A stretch of DNA of 64,000 bases from Costus lasius. Lineage: Eukaryota > Streptophyta > Magnoliopsida > Zingiberales > Costaceae. Below are positions 46,452 through 57,085 of the stretch, piece after piece; positions within the stretch are counted from its first letter, which is position 1; each line of letters starts with the position of its first letter. Where the stretch lies: contig CM050452.1 in assembly GCA_027563935.2 (NCBI GenBank), forward strand, positions 35,321,350 through 35,385,349. The letters are read 5' to 3'. The notes under the pieces were generated by a model. It worked only from the letters and a program-made list of their open reading frames with translations, did no database searches and had not been told where the DNA came from. The position numbers and the translations under genes are program-made.

Positions 46452-47294
46452 ATTTCTACAGCAACGAACACCACAGGGCTCAATCTGCGATCCATACTGG
46501 AAAAGGAGAAGTTTGCTGGGCCAAACTTCTCAGACTGGTACAGACAGCTTAAGATTGTTCTTAAGGCTGAGAGGAAACTGTATGTCCTTGAGACGGCAAT
46601 ACCGGCTCAACCCGCAGCGAACGCCGCAAGGGCGGTTCGGGATGCTTATGAGAAGCACGTCAGTGATAGTACTGATGTCGCTTGCCTTATGCTTGCGTCA
46701 ATGACGCCAGAGCTCCAGCGTCAGCATGAGGATTTATCTGCTATTGATATTATAGCAAATCTCAAGATGCTGTATGCTGCACAGGCAAGGACTGAACGCT
46801 ATAACTTGACGAAACTTTTCTTTCAGAGCAAACTGACTGAAGGGAATCCAGTGGGAGCTCACGTACTCAAGATGATTGGGTACAAGGAGGCTCTAGAGAA
46901 ACTGGGACACACCATCAATCAGGAACTTGTTGTAGACATTATCCTGCAGTCTCTCCCGGCCTCTTTTGATCCGTTCATTATTAATTTTAATATGAACAAG
47001 ATCGATTGTACTCCGGCAGAGTTACTGAACATGCTCTGTACCACAGAGCAGACTCTTGAGAAGGGAAAGCCTTCCTCCTCTGTCTTGCTGGTTCCTTCAA
47101 GGGACAAGAAGAAGGGGAAGAAGGGCAAAGCCCCTATCAAGAGCTACAACAAGGCTCTGAAACAAAAGATAAAGCGGTCAAAGGACAACAAATGTTTCCA
47201 TTGTGGCCAGCTCGGTCACTGGAAGAAGGACTGTAAAGCGCTCCAAGGAGAGAAGAAGGGAAGCAAGCCTTTCACTTCTGGCTCAGGTGACTGA
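46452..47294 (+). pseudogene. Copia gag without an ATG start
   Basis: The gag frame is open from 46452, just after a TAG at 46449, to TGA at 47292-47294 (280 codons). Its first codons read ISTATNTTGLNLRSILEKEK; relatives usually start with Met at this first position, so the start codon appears changed to ATT, and the next ATG in frame is at 46680-46689. FAGPNFSDWYRQLKIVLKAE and later segments are typical copia gag; zinc knuckle CFHCGQLGHWKKDC is intact near 47192-47233. Gag and pol are in different frames, overlapping near 47280. Either splicing or a mutation explains the missing start. Confidence 0.85.
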
Positions 47295-49017
47295 AGTCAT
47301 GGTAGCTTCTTCTATTTCATGGGTGTTGGACACTGCATGTGGAGTTCACATTTGTTCAAATGTACAGGAACTCAAGAGAAGAAGACAGGTGGGACAGCAT
47401 GAGGTGGACCTACGAGTTGGAAACGGGGCACGGGTTGCTGCTGTTGCTGTAGGACAATATAACATCTCTTTACCATCTGGTTTTGTATTAGAACTTGACA
47501 ATTGTTATTTTGTACCGAGCATAACTAAGAATATTATCTCTATTCCTGCTCTTGTCAGGAAAGGATTTTCTTTTGAATGCAAAACTTTAAAGTGTTGTAT
47601 TTCATTTGATAATATTGTTTATGCTACTGGGTCAATTAACAATGGGTTATACATGTTGGACATGGAATGTTCTGTACAACAAATTGATAATAAGAAAGCC
47701 AAGTATGCTGATGACAGCACCTTGCTATGGCATAGTCGTTTAGGCCATATTAACAAGAAACGCATTAAGCGGTTGCATGACCATGGACTGCTGGGATCAT
47801 TCTCCTATGAGGAGCTTGATACATGCAAAGCTTGTTTAATGGGCAAAATGACGAAGACTCCTTTTTCTAATAAAGGTCAAAGGGCTTCAGGTTTACTTGA
47901 CCTTATTCACAGTGATGTGTGTGGGCCATTTAGTAAACATGCCAGAGGTGGCTATTCATACTTCATTACTTTTACTGATGATTTCAGTAGATATGGTTAT
48001 GTCTATCTAATGAGACATAAGAGTGAATCTTTTGACAAGTTCAAAGAGTTCAAAAATGAAGTACAGAATCAGCTAGGCCGGAATATCAAGGCACTTCGAT
48101 CCAATCGAGGTGGAGAATACTTGAGTCGAGAGTTTACTGACTATCTGAAGGAGTGTGGGATTATCTCACAGCTCACTCCGCCAGGAACACCGCAATGGAA
48201 TGGTGTGTCCGAGAGGAGAAATAGAACCTTATTGGATATGGTTCGTTCGATGATGAGTCAGGCTACTCTACCTTACTCCTTTTGGGGATTTGCACTGGAA
48301 ACAGCTGCAAAGGTACTAAACCGAGTGCCATCCAAGGCCGTTTCAAAGACTCCATATGAGTTATGGTATGGGAAACAGCCAAGCTTGACATTTATCAAAA
48401 TCTGGGGTTGCGAGGCTTATGTCAAAAAGCTCGCCTCTGAGAAACTAGAGAGCAGATCTTATAAATGTATCTTTGTCGGTTACCCTAAAGAAACTAAGGG
48501 TTATTATTTCTTCGATCCCAAAGAGAACAAAGTATTTGTTGCTCGTACGGCTATTTTTCTTGAGAAGGAATTTCTTCTGCAAGAAGCCAGTGGGAGAGAA
48601 ATAAAGCTGGATGAGAATCTAGAAGAAGGACAAAGTAGTCAAGCTCAGTTGGATGAGCCTGAGCAAATAGAACAGGTTGATGTTCAACCTGAGGCTCAGA
48701 TATCACGGGAACCACGCAGATCGGGAAGGATTCGTCGACAGCCTGAGCACTATGACGGAGTCTACATCATAAATGATGAACCCCTTACTTATGCGGATGC
48801 GGTCAGTGGACCGGAATCAGCAAGATGGCTTGAAGCTATGCGAGCCGAGATGGACTCCATGTCAGATAACCAAGTCTGGGATTTGGTTGATCCGCCTCCG
48901 GGAGTAATCCCTATAGGCTGTAAATGGATCTTCAAGAAGAAGATTGATATGGATGCTAACGTAGTTACCTATAAGGGCAGGCTAGTTGCGAAAGTTTCAA
49001 ACAAATCTACGGGATAG
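47203..49017 (+). pseudogene. Copia pol part 1: protease, integrase, start of RT
   Basis: 604-codon frame; the protein-like part begins near 47285. Protease WVLDTACGVHIC (D43). Integrase: WHSRLGHINKKRIKRLHDHG and CKACLMGK (HHCC), HSDVCGPF (first Asp), SNRGGEY at 48100-48120 where the second catalytic Asp is Asn (N301, codon 48103-48105), and WNGVSERRNR (Glu 35 residues on). Then the linker (EPRRSGRIRRQPEHY) and RT start (WLEAMRAEMDSM, GCKWIFKKK). A one-base loss near 48992 in a short G run ends the frame at 49017. Typical copia order (integrase before RT). Confidence 0.92.
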
Positions 49018-50351
49018 ATTATGATGAAACATTCTCTCCTGTAGCCATGTTTAAGTCCATTCGGATTATTCTCGCGATAGCTGCATATTATGATTATGAG
49101 ATCTGGCAAATGGATGTGAAGACCGCTTTCCTTAATGGAAAACTGGAAGAGGATGTGTATATGGCACAACCTGAAGGTTTCATTAATCCATCAGATCGTC
49201 ATAAAATATGCAAATTAAAGAAGTCTATTTATGGACTAAAACAAGCATCGAGAAGCTGGAATATTCATTTTGATGAATCAGTTTGTGAATTTGGTTTCAT
49301 CAAAAATGAAGATGACCCGTGTGTATATAAGAGGTTTAGTGGGAGCGTGATTACTTTCCTAGTCCTCTACGTCGATGATATCTTGATCATTGGAAACGAT
49401 ATTCCTGAACTGCATGCGGTCAAAGCATGGTTAAGAAAATGTTTCCTGATGAAAGATTTGGGAGAAGCAGCCTATGTATTAGGTGTGCAGATTTATAGAG
49501 ATAGATCTAATAGGCTTCTCGGGCTGTGCCAGAGTACTTACATCGATAAAGTCCTGGAGAGATTCCATTTAGAAAATTCTAAAAGAGGATATCTTCCAGT
49601 CAGACATAGTCTGAATCTTTCTAAGAGCCAGTGTCCCCAAACACAGTCTGAGAAAGATGAAATGGACAATACGCCTTATGCTTCGGCTATTGGATCCATT
49701 ATGTATGCGATGTTGTGTACTCGCCCAGACGTCGCTTACGAGTTAAGCGTGACCAGTCGATTCCAAAGTAATCCAGGGAAGGCACACTGGATTGCAGTCA
49801 AGAACATTTTGAAATATCTTCGGAGGACCAAAGATATGTTCTTGATTTATGGCGGTCAGGAAGAACTCAGTATTGAAGGATATACTGACGCTTCGTTCCA
49901 ATCTGACCAGGATGATTTCCGATCGCAATCAGGCTATGTTTTTAGCTTGAATGGAGGAGCAGTGGTGTGGAAGAGTTTCAAACAATCAATTGTTGCTGAT
50001 TCCACAACAGAAGCCGAGTATGTTGCAGCCTCGGAAGCATCCAAGGAGGCAGTGTGGATTCGTAAGTTCATTCAGGAACTTGGTGTTGTTCCTTCGAGTG
50101 CTGATCCATTGGTTATCTTCTGTGATAACACTGGAGCAATAGCACAAGCAAAGGAACCACGGTCACACCAGAAGTCCAAGCACATACAGAGAAGGTTTCA
50201 TTTGATCCGTGAGATCATAGATCGTGGAGAGATCAAGATCTGCAAGGTTCATACAGATGACAATCTAGCTGACCCGCTTACTAAGCCTCTGGCGCAGCAG
50301 AAGCATGAGAAGCACTGTAATAATATGGGTTTGAGATTTCTCAACCATTAG
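49018..50351 (+). pseudogene. Copia pol part 2: RT and RNase H
   Basis: Continues RT in the next frame; homology starts right at the frameshift, and ATG 49047 is internal. Motifs: QMDVKTAFLNGKLEEDVYM, LKKSIYGLKQASRSW, active site LYVDDILIIGND (near 49374), then RNase H with YTDASFQSD, STTEAEYVAASEA and FCDNTGAI (acidic residues present) and ADPLTKPL near the end. Stop at 50349-50351, followed at once by the PPT. Intact apart from being cut off from part 1. Confidence 0.92.
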
Positions 50352-50354
50352 ATT

Positions 50355-50371
50355 AAGTGCAAGTGGGAGAT
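50355..50371 (+). other. Polypurine tract of copia element
   Basis: AAGTGCAAGTGGGAGAT next to the 3' LTR (TGTTGGGG), a classic copia arrangement. Confidence 0.85.
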
Positions 50372-52023
50372 TGTTGGGGTATGCCCTTAAGGCTAATGTT
50401 TGAGGCCTTTGGGATGATTTCAGTATCATGTATAACCTATGTATAAGTTTATAAAGGCAATGGTTGTTATTCAGGTTGTTACATTATCTGCTGCTGTTAT
50501 GTATACTTCTGAATAATGTCTCAATGGTGTTCAGCTTGGCTGACATTAGCATTGTCCTTAGTCGAGATATCTTGGTGAACATGAGACAGCCTTGATATGA
50601 TTGAGACTAATATGTTTTCTAATCTTATAGGATGCTTTGAGCATGGAATATGATGTAGACTCATAGGTGCATTGGATGTACTGGACAGACCCTACTTAGG
50701 ATATTCAATTGTTTGTCACAATGTGAATAATCCTTATATGCAAGCAAGTGACATATTTCCTCTGACTTGAGATCACTTGTGTTTCTAAATGATGATTGGC
50801 ATTGTCTTGAGGTAATTCAATATCATTTGAAATATAATGGTTATACATTATCTTGGATAATGAGCATGAGTCATGTTAGGACACTAGTGATAGATATAGG
50901 ATTGCCTCTCCTTGTTGGAGTGTGATGTTCTAAAGGGGCCCCCTAGATGAGATGATTGAGAAAGTGTATGGCCATACCCAGATGACTATGTTCATCTGAT
51001 CTAATCATTTTCATCATATTGGAATTACAGGCTTGACACGCTTGTCCAATGAGAACATCCAGTGGCAAAGGAAACATGTATGTCAAGTGAATTGGATTCA
51101 CACTTGTGCTATGGTTTGGGTGTAGTCTTGGAAGACTCTTTCCTTCATATCGGGAGACAGTGATGTGTTGCTAGATACCCCTCTCTGATCGTGATAACGT
51201 AAGTTATCGTTACCGACATTGAAGGAAACCCTTAGGGTCGTACAATTTGATGATATGGCTTACTTATGTCAGATCGTGTGGACTGAATGGTTTTGGTTCA
51301 GTTTAAAGGAGTTTAAACTCTGATTGGAAGTGAGATCTGGTCTGATCATGTTTGATTGATTAGGGCTTGAGATCGGTAAGCTTCGATCGGGAGAATTGAT
51401 GCTTGATCGATGAGATCAAGAGCATCAATAGATGTGTGGTTAGATCTTGAGCCATCTGGTTCATATGAGATCTAGACCATGGCTTGGTTTGATTTGGTCT
51501 TTGAACCAAATGGAATAGAACCGGTTCACTTTGGTGAACGTATGGTTCGATTGAGAGATGAGTTTCGATGGTTACGTGGGAGTTAAAGTAAGAGTAAAAC
51601 ACTTACTATATTTGGAAGGCATGATTCCTTTTGGAAACCCCCCACGGTTTCGAACGTTGAGACGCTCTCTCTCGCCCCCTTCCTCTCGTGCGTGTCTTGC
51701 CTCCACAAAAGGGAAGAAGTTTCGCCAGCCAAAGGGGTGAACACATCTCCTCATACACGATCAGGATACCTTGGCGTTTTTGCTAGCACAAGGGACGCGC
51801 AAGGAAGCAAGTTCCATCACCTTGTGTGCGACTTCTTTGGAGGAGAGCCACTCGCCCTCTATCTTCTTCCAAGCCGCCACTCATGGCCATGGTAACATCT
51901 TCACTTGTTTTAAGCAAGTTTTAATGCTGATCATATGATTAAGCCATACGATCATGAAACCTAAAATTTCCGCTGCCTATGAAAATTTTATATGCGCCTA
52001 TGACCTAGGTTTCGCCACTTTCA
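50372..52023 (+). repeat. 3' LTR of copia element
   Basis: Same length as the 5' LTR; about 16 substitutions by eye, mostly transitions. Confidence 0.95.
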
Positions 52024-52721
52024 AGAACGTTTGGATCAAAACCCAAGTCTCAACACCGTGATGTGGACACATCCTTTGGAGCTCCTTAAACCTCTCCCAA
52101 GCTTCATATAGAGACTCTCCATCCTTTTGCATGAAGCTCGTTATCTGATTTCGCAATTGGATTGTCTTTGATCGAGGGAAGTACTTGGAGAGAAAGGCTT
52201 GAGAAAGTCTGCCCATGTTCTTATCGAAGCAGCAGGTAGTGTGTGCAGCCAAGCTCTCGCCCTATCCCTCGGAGAGAAGGGAAATAGTCGCAACCTGATA
52301 GCATCAGCAGACACTCTATTAATTTTCAACATGTCTCAATATTCTAGAAAAATAGAGAGGTGCATGTTGGGGTCCTCAAGAGAAGAACCACCAAATTGGT
52401 TTTGTTGCACCATAGAAAGAAGAGCAGGTTTTATTTCAAAGTTGTTGGCCTCAACAACGGGCCTAGCAATTCCTGATTGAAAACCGTAAGTGTAAGGTGT
52501 CGAGTAATCTTTCAATGTCCTGTTGTTATAGTTGTTGCCCATTGGTTGTTGTACTCGGTCATTGTTTACATCAAGTTGAATGTGTTCCATTTGATTGTCC
52601 CCCCTGGATGGTTCATGATTTCTTTCTTCAGAATTTGATTTTGCTTCCTTCTTGTCCTGAAGGTGCGCTCGATCTCTGGATCAATGTCAAAGAATGTACC
52701 TGCCCTAGAACTTCTTCGCAT
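52024..52721 (-). pseudogene. Athila B gag, N-terminal part
   Basis: Likely start ATG at 52721 (MRRSSRAGTFFDIDPEIERT). The frame shifts in a G run near 52597-52604, continues as MEHIQLDVNND to 52336, then ALLSMVQQNQFGGSS, LRLFPFSPRDRARAWLHTLP and SQAFLSKYFPRSKTIQLRNQ with a further shift near 52195, and QKDGESLYEAWERFKELQRM up to the copia insertion at 52023/52024. Domain content is the usual Athila gag; at least two frame shifts make it non-functional. Confidence 0.85.
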
Positions 52722-52858
52722 AAAATGGTTAGTCAAAATTATAAAGTTATAAGACAGCAAGTAAATAAAAAGAAAAAAAAATAGCAGTGCAGTAAGAAAA
52801 ATCTAACCTAAGGCCTAGTCTACCAATTCTCGGAAGTATACTAATATCAACCGTTGCT

Positions 52859-52875
52859 CCCCGGCAACGGCGCCA
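52859..52875 (-). other. Athila primer binding site
   Basis: Minus-strand TGGCGCCGTTGCCGGGG, six bases from the 5' LTR end, the characteristic Athila PBS. Confidence 0.9.
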
Positions 52876-52881
52876 AAAACT

Positions 52882-54375
52882 TGACATGCTCTGCAAGTGC
52901 ACGGATATGTCGAAGTAATATAAAAGATGTCGAATCCCACAGGGAACAAGGTTGAGTACTAGAAAGTCTGAGTCCTAATAGCTAGGCGAATCGAAACGTG
53001 GGTTTTTGAAGACGAAAATCGAAAACAAACAAGTGCAACTACTTCGGTAGAGAAAAGATATAAGAGAGAATTCAGGGCTACGGCTTCCACCACGATGATA
53101 ATCTTAATTGCATAAGAAAGATATTAGTTATTTGGTTTATTGGTTTTGCACAAGGAGTCTAACCCTAGGGTACAAGGTGCCCTCTCTGGAGTGATACACC
53201 CCGGTGTTCGTTTTAGACCGACCTCCTACTCTCGCGGTGGATCGTTCTAAGATGAACCCAATGAGTTCTATGGTAGACTATGAAATCCTCGAGCGAAGAC
53301 CAAGCACTCTCGTGTCGAGGTCTCGCAAGTTTTACTCAGAGGTTCAACCCTTACGATCCTTTTCTCGATATGAATCGTAACGGCTAACATGCGAAATCAC
53401 TCGGCCAAGGTAAAACCATGAAATAAATACGTCAAAGTAAAATATGCTCACAATTCATACCAAACAACATAAATAGATTCAAAGTTTGCAATTAAAATCA
53501 TTAAAGGGTTTCCACCAAGCCCCGAAATAGGGTTTACACTACAATCGTCATTGAAACGCTCAAAATCTCTCTTTTAATGAAATGAAAAGTATAAGAAAAC
53601 AAAGCTAAGGGGAAGGAGACGATGAATCGAAGGAATCCTGAAGAAATCATGATGATCGTGTGTCTCAATCTCCGAAAATGTCCAAAAGTCATCTCTGTCG
53701 CTGTGTTCTTCCTCCCACGCCACTTCTTCACATGAATGCTCGATGTTTAGGGCAAGAAAATTGGGGCTTTTATATTCCATCTATTCGCCTCTAAAAGAGC
53801 TTTCCATATACACCTCACTTGCCAAATTTGGAATTCAAACGAGTGAGAAATGAAGGAAAAACCGAGTGGAACTCGGTCTCGTGCGTGACTGGGTTGGAAT
53901 CACGGGTGAACCCCATTGGGTTCACCTGCCCGTGATTCCTTCTGTGAGTTTGGGCGAATAGAAGCGCGGTGCACCCGTGGGGTTCACCCAGCCGTGCTTC
54001 TCTCTGGACTAGTTTCGGCCTTCAGGAAATCCGGTGAACCCGGTGGGGTTCACCTGGCCGTGATTCTCACTGTGAAGTTCCTGCAGCCTGGCGAAAGATC
54101 TGGTGAACCCCATGGGGTTCACCTGGCCGTATTTTTTAGGCTAACTCCGTTTAAGCCCAAATTTGACGTGTGACCTTGTCTTTATACAAGAAATCTTCCC
54201 ATGGCCTTAGAATCTTCAAAATATGCCAAAAAAGGGCATTTTTACCTAAAATTCCATAAAAGTGCCAAAAAGTGAAGATTCCGAAGATATCAAGTAATTT
54301 AGCCTAAAAAGGGCATGAAAGTATTAAAATAAGCCTAGAATTAGCATGAAATGTCCATGAAAATTACTGCTAAAA
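52882..54375 (-). repeat. 5' LTR of Athila B, outer end truncated
   Basis: Starts (plus strand) TGACATGCTCTGC and ends at CTGCTAAAA; the last nine or so bases found in the partner (TGCAAGACA) are missing. TATA box at 53768-53774. Confidence 0.92.
53903..54134. repeat. Palindrome array in Athila B 5' LTR
   Basis: Four units as in 37119-37350: GGTGAACCCCATTGGGTTCACC, GTGCACCCGTGGGGTTCACC, GGTGAACCCGGTGGGGTTCACC and GGTGAACCCCATGGGGTTCACC. Centres differ from the partner LTR while arms are kept. Confidence 0.85.
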
Positions 54376-54504
54376 GTGGTGGATGTGGACCTAAGTGCTA
54401 CATGGACCAAAGTGCCACATTAGAAATAATGGGGGCCACCTCTTGATCTCCATGGGAGCCACCTCTAGATTCCCTCCACTCACATTTGGTTGGGCCATAG
54501 CGAG
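54376..54504. repeat. 129-bp copy of the left Athila flank
   Basis: Identical to 35968-36096 apart from one base (CCATAGCGAG versus CCATGGCGAG). It lies exactly between the truncated LTR end and the continuing host sequence, ending in the TSD word GCGAG. Confidence 0.95.
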
Positions 54505-55426
54505 CCCTTTGCCGGCGCTTTGCTTTGTGGGCTGTCCTAGACGTGGGTTAGTCTAGCTTCCAGACATGGAGGACTTTGTATGCTTTGGTTCCCACTATTC
54601 TGTGTATGATAATTTGATAGAGTTTTTGACATTTGACACTCATGATATGATACCATATTTGCTATTATGACATTTTGTTTGAATACCATGAAATTACCAT
54701 GTTATGAATACCATGAGATCATGAACTTACTATTCTTCCTATGCTTGAGTCTTTTAAGCTATTCATATGCTTCTTGTTCTTGATGTACTCCTTCTACTTT
54801 GAATACCATTTGGACAAACTTATGCCACTTATCATGACGAGTTATGTATTTATGCTACTTATCATGAAACTCTATGTTCCAATGTAGTAACAAAATTATA
54901 TTTTGTTCCATGGGCATGATAGATCTTGCTGAGTTTTCCATAACTCACTCTTTGATTTAATATCTATTTACAGGTTAACTTTTGGCTGCTTTCCCTTGGG
55001 GCACTAGAAGAAAATGTTGAAGAAGTACATGTTTATAGACTTTTAGCTTGGTTTCGATGTGTTGTATGAGATATTTTTTATATGTGCTTTTGGCTTGGTT
55101 TTGATGAACTCAAATGTGATGCTCTTGTATATGTTCTTTTGGGAATGTAGGATAAGTAAGAAGAAGTTTTGTAAAGTGCTAAGAAAATGTGACCTTGTGT
55201 TCATGTATAAATAAAGGTTGTTTTTGATCTCTCATCTTGAAGTTGGTAATTGTGATTCATTATGATATTAATTGAGTTGGATTACTATATGATTGGTTGG
55301 TATTGTGTTGTTGTTGCAACCCTATAAAATCGATATGTATATAGTGATGATGCACAAATTTGACATATTTTGAATCCTGGGATTGAAATGAATTTTTTTT
55401 AACATGACGATTCTAGGGGTGTGACA
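54505..55426. other. Right part of the 32364 solo LTR
   Basis: LTR DNA ending GGGGTGTGACA. No gene or RNA gene seen; AT-rich with short ACCATGA-type repeats near 54690-54720. Confidence 0.6.
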
Positions 55427-55572
55427 TACAGAGTCGCACAACTTGAAACTCGGGTTCTCGTATTGATCAAGTAGCCTTATGATCGAGATATTGGATAACT
55501 CGGATCTATTTGGGAGAATCCATCAGCGCCATTGTGCTTGATGAGATGAAAGACACTTATTGGAGCTAACTT

Positions 55573-55762
55573 CATTTTTGGGCCAAATGGGCCCAATAGA
55601 CCAGATGGGCCAAATAAATAGGCTAATTGGGCCAAATGGGCCAAATGAAGTCTAGCATGGAGTATGGACCAATGGGCCTCCAAGCCCAATGGGGCGTGAA
55701 ACCCAGTTGGGGCGTGAGGCCTAATGGGCCCTGAGGCCGCCGTCAGGCCTGATGGGCCATGA
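55573..55762. repeat. Cluster of TGGGCC motifs in family-T LTR
   Basis: Eight TGGGCC words on the plus strand within 190 bases, often as TGGGCCAAATGGGCC, plus reverse copies (AGCCCAAT). Such site II words are known TCP-binding promoter elements; here it lies 300-480 bases upstream of the LTR TATA box. Not present in this form in the copy at 57772-59732. Confidence 0.75.
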
Positions 55763-55799
55763 TAATAAGCTGCCTGCCCAATAGACATCATGGTAAATT

Positions 55800-56035
55800 A
55801 AATTCTGTATTTAATTCTGAGATTAATGATGAATTTAATTCTGAATTTAATTTTGAATTTAATTCTTAATTTGAAAAGTCACGTCATCAATGACCATTAT
55901 GAGACTTTAATTCAAAGTTTTAATGAGTCATTATGAGACTTTAATTCAGAGTTTAATTTTATAATTAATTCTGAATTTAATTTTATAATTAATGATGAAT
56001 TAATTCAGAGATTAATTATGAATTTATTACAGAAT
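55800..56035. repeat. AATTTAATTCTG tandem-like repeat
   Basis: Imperfect repeats of TTTAATTCTGAATTTAATT and relatives fill this stretch, with a larger local duplication around CATTATGAGACTTTAATTCA (55898-55948). Simple-repeat expansion within the LTR. Confidence 0.7.
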
Positions 56036-56055
56036 TCCAAAGGTCACATGATTTC

Positions 56056-56063
56056 TATAAAAG
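56056..56063 (+). promoter_or_regulatory. TATA box of family-T LTR
   Basis: TATAAAAG about 460 bases before the LTR end, followed by GC-richer R/U5 sequence. The best promoter candidate in this LTR. Confidence 0.55.
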
Positions 56064-56518
56064 AAGGGGTAGAGAGTTGAGTTTGCGCCTAATGCTTTAC
56101 TTCTATTCTTGGAAGAGTTTTCTCCTTGGCGCCTACTCCATTCTTCCCTCTCTTCTGGGCGACTACAAGGTTGGACCTTGGCAGTTTCTTCCATCATCCC
56201 CTCTTATCTTGGCGTCTTCTCCTTGTGGGTGGCGCAAGTTCTTGAGGAAGTCTCCTAGAGGCGTGGATCTTCTTCCCGAGGCTAGCACCGGGCGTGGAAG
56301 AAGAGAACTCGAGCGTTGGCTGTGTGCGAGACTGCAGAGGGCGAACATTTGGGCGCCTGCATCACATCCTTTGCTTCGCTTCAAGGTTTCATCTCCTACT
56401 TACCGTGTCGATTCCTTCGCATGACTCGATCTTCTGGGTTTTTGGGATTGGCCTATTTTGGGGATTGCTTCCGTTGTGCATGTCTTTAAAATTTTAAAAT
56501 CCCCAGGGTTTCCCAATA

Positions 56519-56735
56519 AGTAGGGCCCTATGAGCTTACACAGAGATTTTCAAAAGTGCCAAACATGCTTGAGTAAAATTAATTAAAGTCCAAAGTCCAT
56601 TACAATATATGTAAATCAAGGGGGAGGTTAAGCCTCCAAGTTCCTTTGCTAATAAAGTATATGAAAGCCTTAAACTAGTTATACTCTAAGTAAAGTAGGG
56701 AAATTCTAGCTCACACCGAGCAATAGATCTTGGTA
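56519..56735 (-). mobile_element. Old LTR remnant related to the Ty3/gypsy LTR, right part
   Basis: Continues 28788-29019 after the duplication AGTAG: GAGCTTACACAGAGA and TAAATCAAGGGGGAGGTTAA align with the 15430 LTR (GAGCTTACAAGCAAACACAG, AAATCAAGGGGTGAGGTTAA). Truncated at 56736 by an Athila-like LTR. Confidence 0.55.
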
Positions 56736-57085
56736 TGATAGAGATAAGCGTACCACAAGTGCACGATTTCTATCAAAGTAATAAAAGTTATCGATCCATA
56801 GGGACTAAGTGTCAAGTACCATTGAATTGCACAATTGTTAGCTAGATGATATGAATGAGTTTTGAAATTTAATTTAACCAAATCTAATATGCAAAATCAA
56901 TTCAAAAGATCAGCAAATACTACGAGAAAAATGCAATTCTAGAGAGATCAGGACATTGGATTTCACTGCGTTAAAAGATTAAAATAAAATGTAAAATAAT
57001 CAAAGGCAAAAATCTAAAATGCTTAAGGCGATTTATCTACTTGGACGAATTATGCCCTTTCAGCAACACAATATGATATAGACCT
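56736..57085 (-). mobile_element. Fragment of a third Athila-like LTR
   Basis: TGATAGAGATAAGCGTACCA then CAAGTGCACGATTTCTATCA and AAAGTAATAAAAG match the Athila LTR tail in minus orientation but belong to neither family A nor B. The other end is lost near 57085. Confidence 0.55.

Larger units (their letters stand above)
42961..52023 (+). mobile_element. Nearly complete young Ty1/copia retrotransposon
   Basis: 9063 bp with two 1652-bp LTRs (42961-44612 and 50372-52023) and TSD AGAAC (42956-42960 and 52024-52028). PBS, PPT, gag and pol are in order. By eye the LTRs differ at about 16 positions with no indel (about 1%). It sits in the gag of the Athila B element. Lineage within copia not assigned. 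Confidence 0.96.
36097..54375 (-). mobile_element. Athila family B element, internally deleted, interrupted by copia
   Basis: LTRs at 36097-37601 and 52882-54375; target word GCGAG on both outer sides (36092-36096 and 54500-54504). Minus-strand order: 5' LTR, PBS, gag (split by copia), protease, a large pol deletion, integrase C-terminus, env-like ORF, PPT signature, 3' LTR. RT, RNase H and the integrase core are missing. The 5' LTR lacks its outermost 9 bases or so, and is followed by a copy of the opposite flank. Confidence 0.92.
32364..55426. mobile_element. Second solo LTR nested in family-T, carrying the Athila stack
   Basis: TGTGATACCCC at 32364 and GGGGTGTGACA ending at 55426, flanked by TACAG (32359-32363 and 55427-55431). 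With nested insertions removed its own DNA (32364-33705, 35616-36096, 54505-55426) is about 2.75 kb with no pol ORF, so it is a long solo LTR, probably of a Ty3/gypsy element. It contains a two-unit tandem repeat at 35862-36090. Hosts a solo LTR and a full Athila element. Confidence 0.8.
29020..56518 (+). mobile_element. Family-T solo LTR, split by nested insertions
   Basis: Flanked by AGTAG at 29015-29019 and 56519-56523. It starts TGTTGGTGTATATGCCC and ends GGGTTTCCCAATA (usual end ACA). Its own DNA is 29020-29148, 31664-32363 and 55432-56518, about 1.9 kb, matching the 1961-bp LTR at 57772-59732 in reverse. The pieces join exactly when the two nested LTRs and one copy of each TSD are removed. 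The middle parts of the copies differ (see the TGGGCC array). The superfamily is not settled; the other copy has a tRNA-Met PBS. Confidence 0.85.

Noticed and set aside
55477..55791. 104-codon minus ORF rich in Gly/Pro/Leu
   Set aside because: It is a translation of the TGGGCC repeat cluster.
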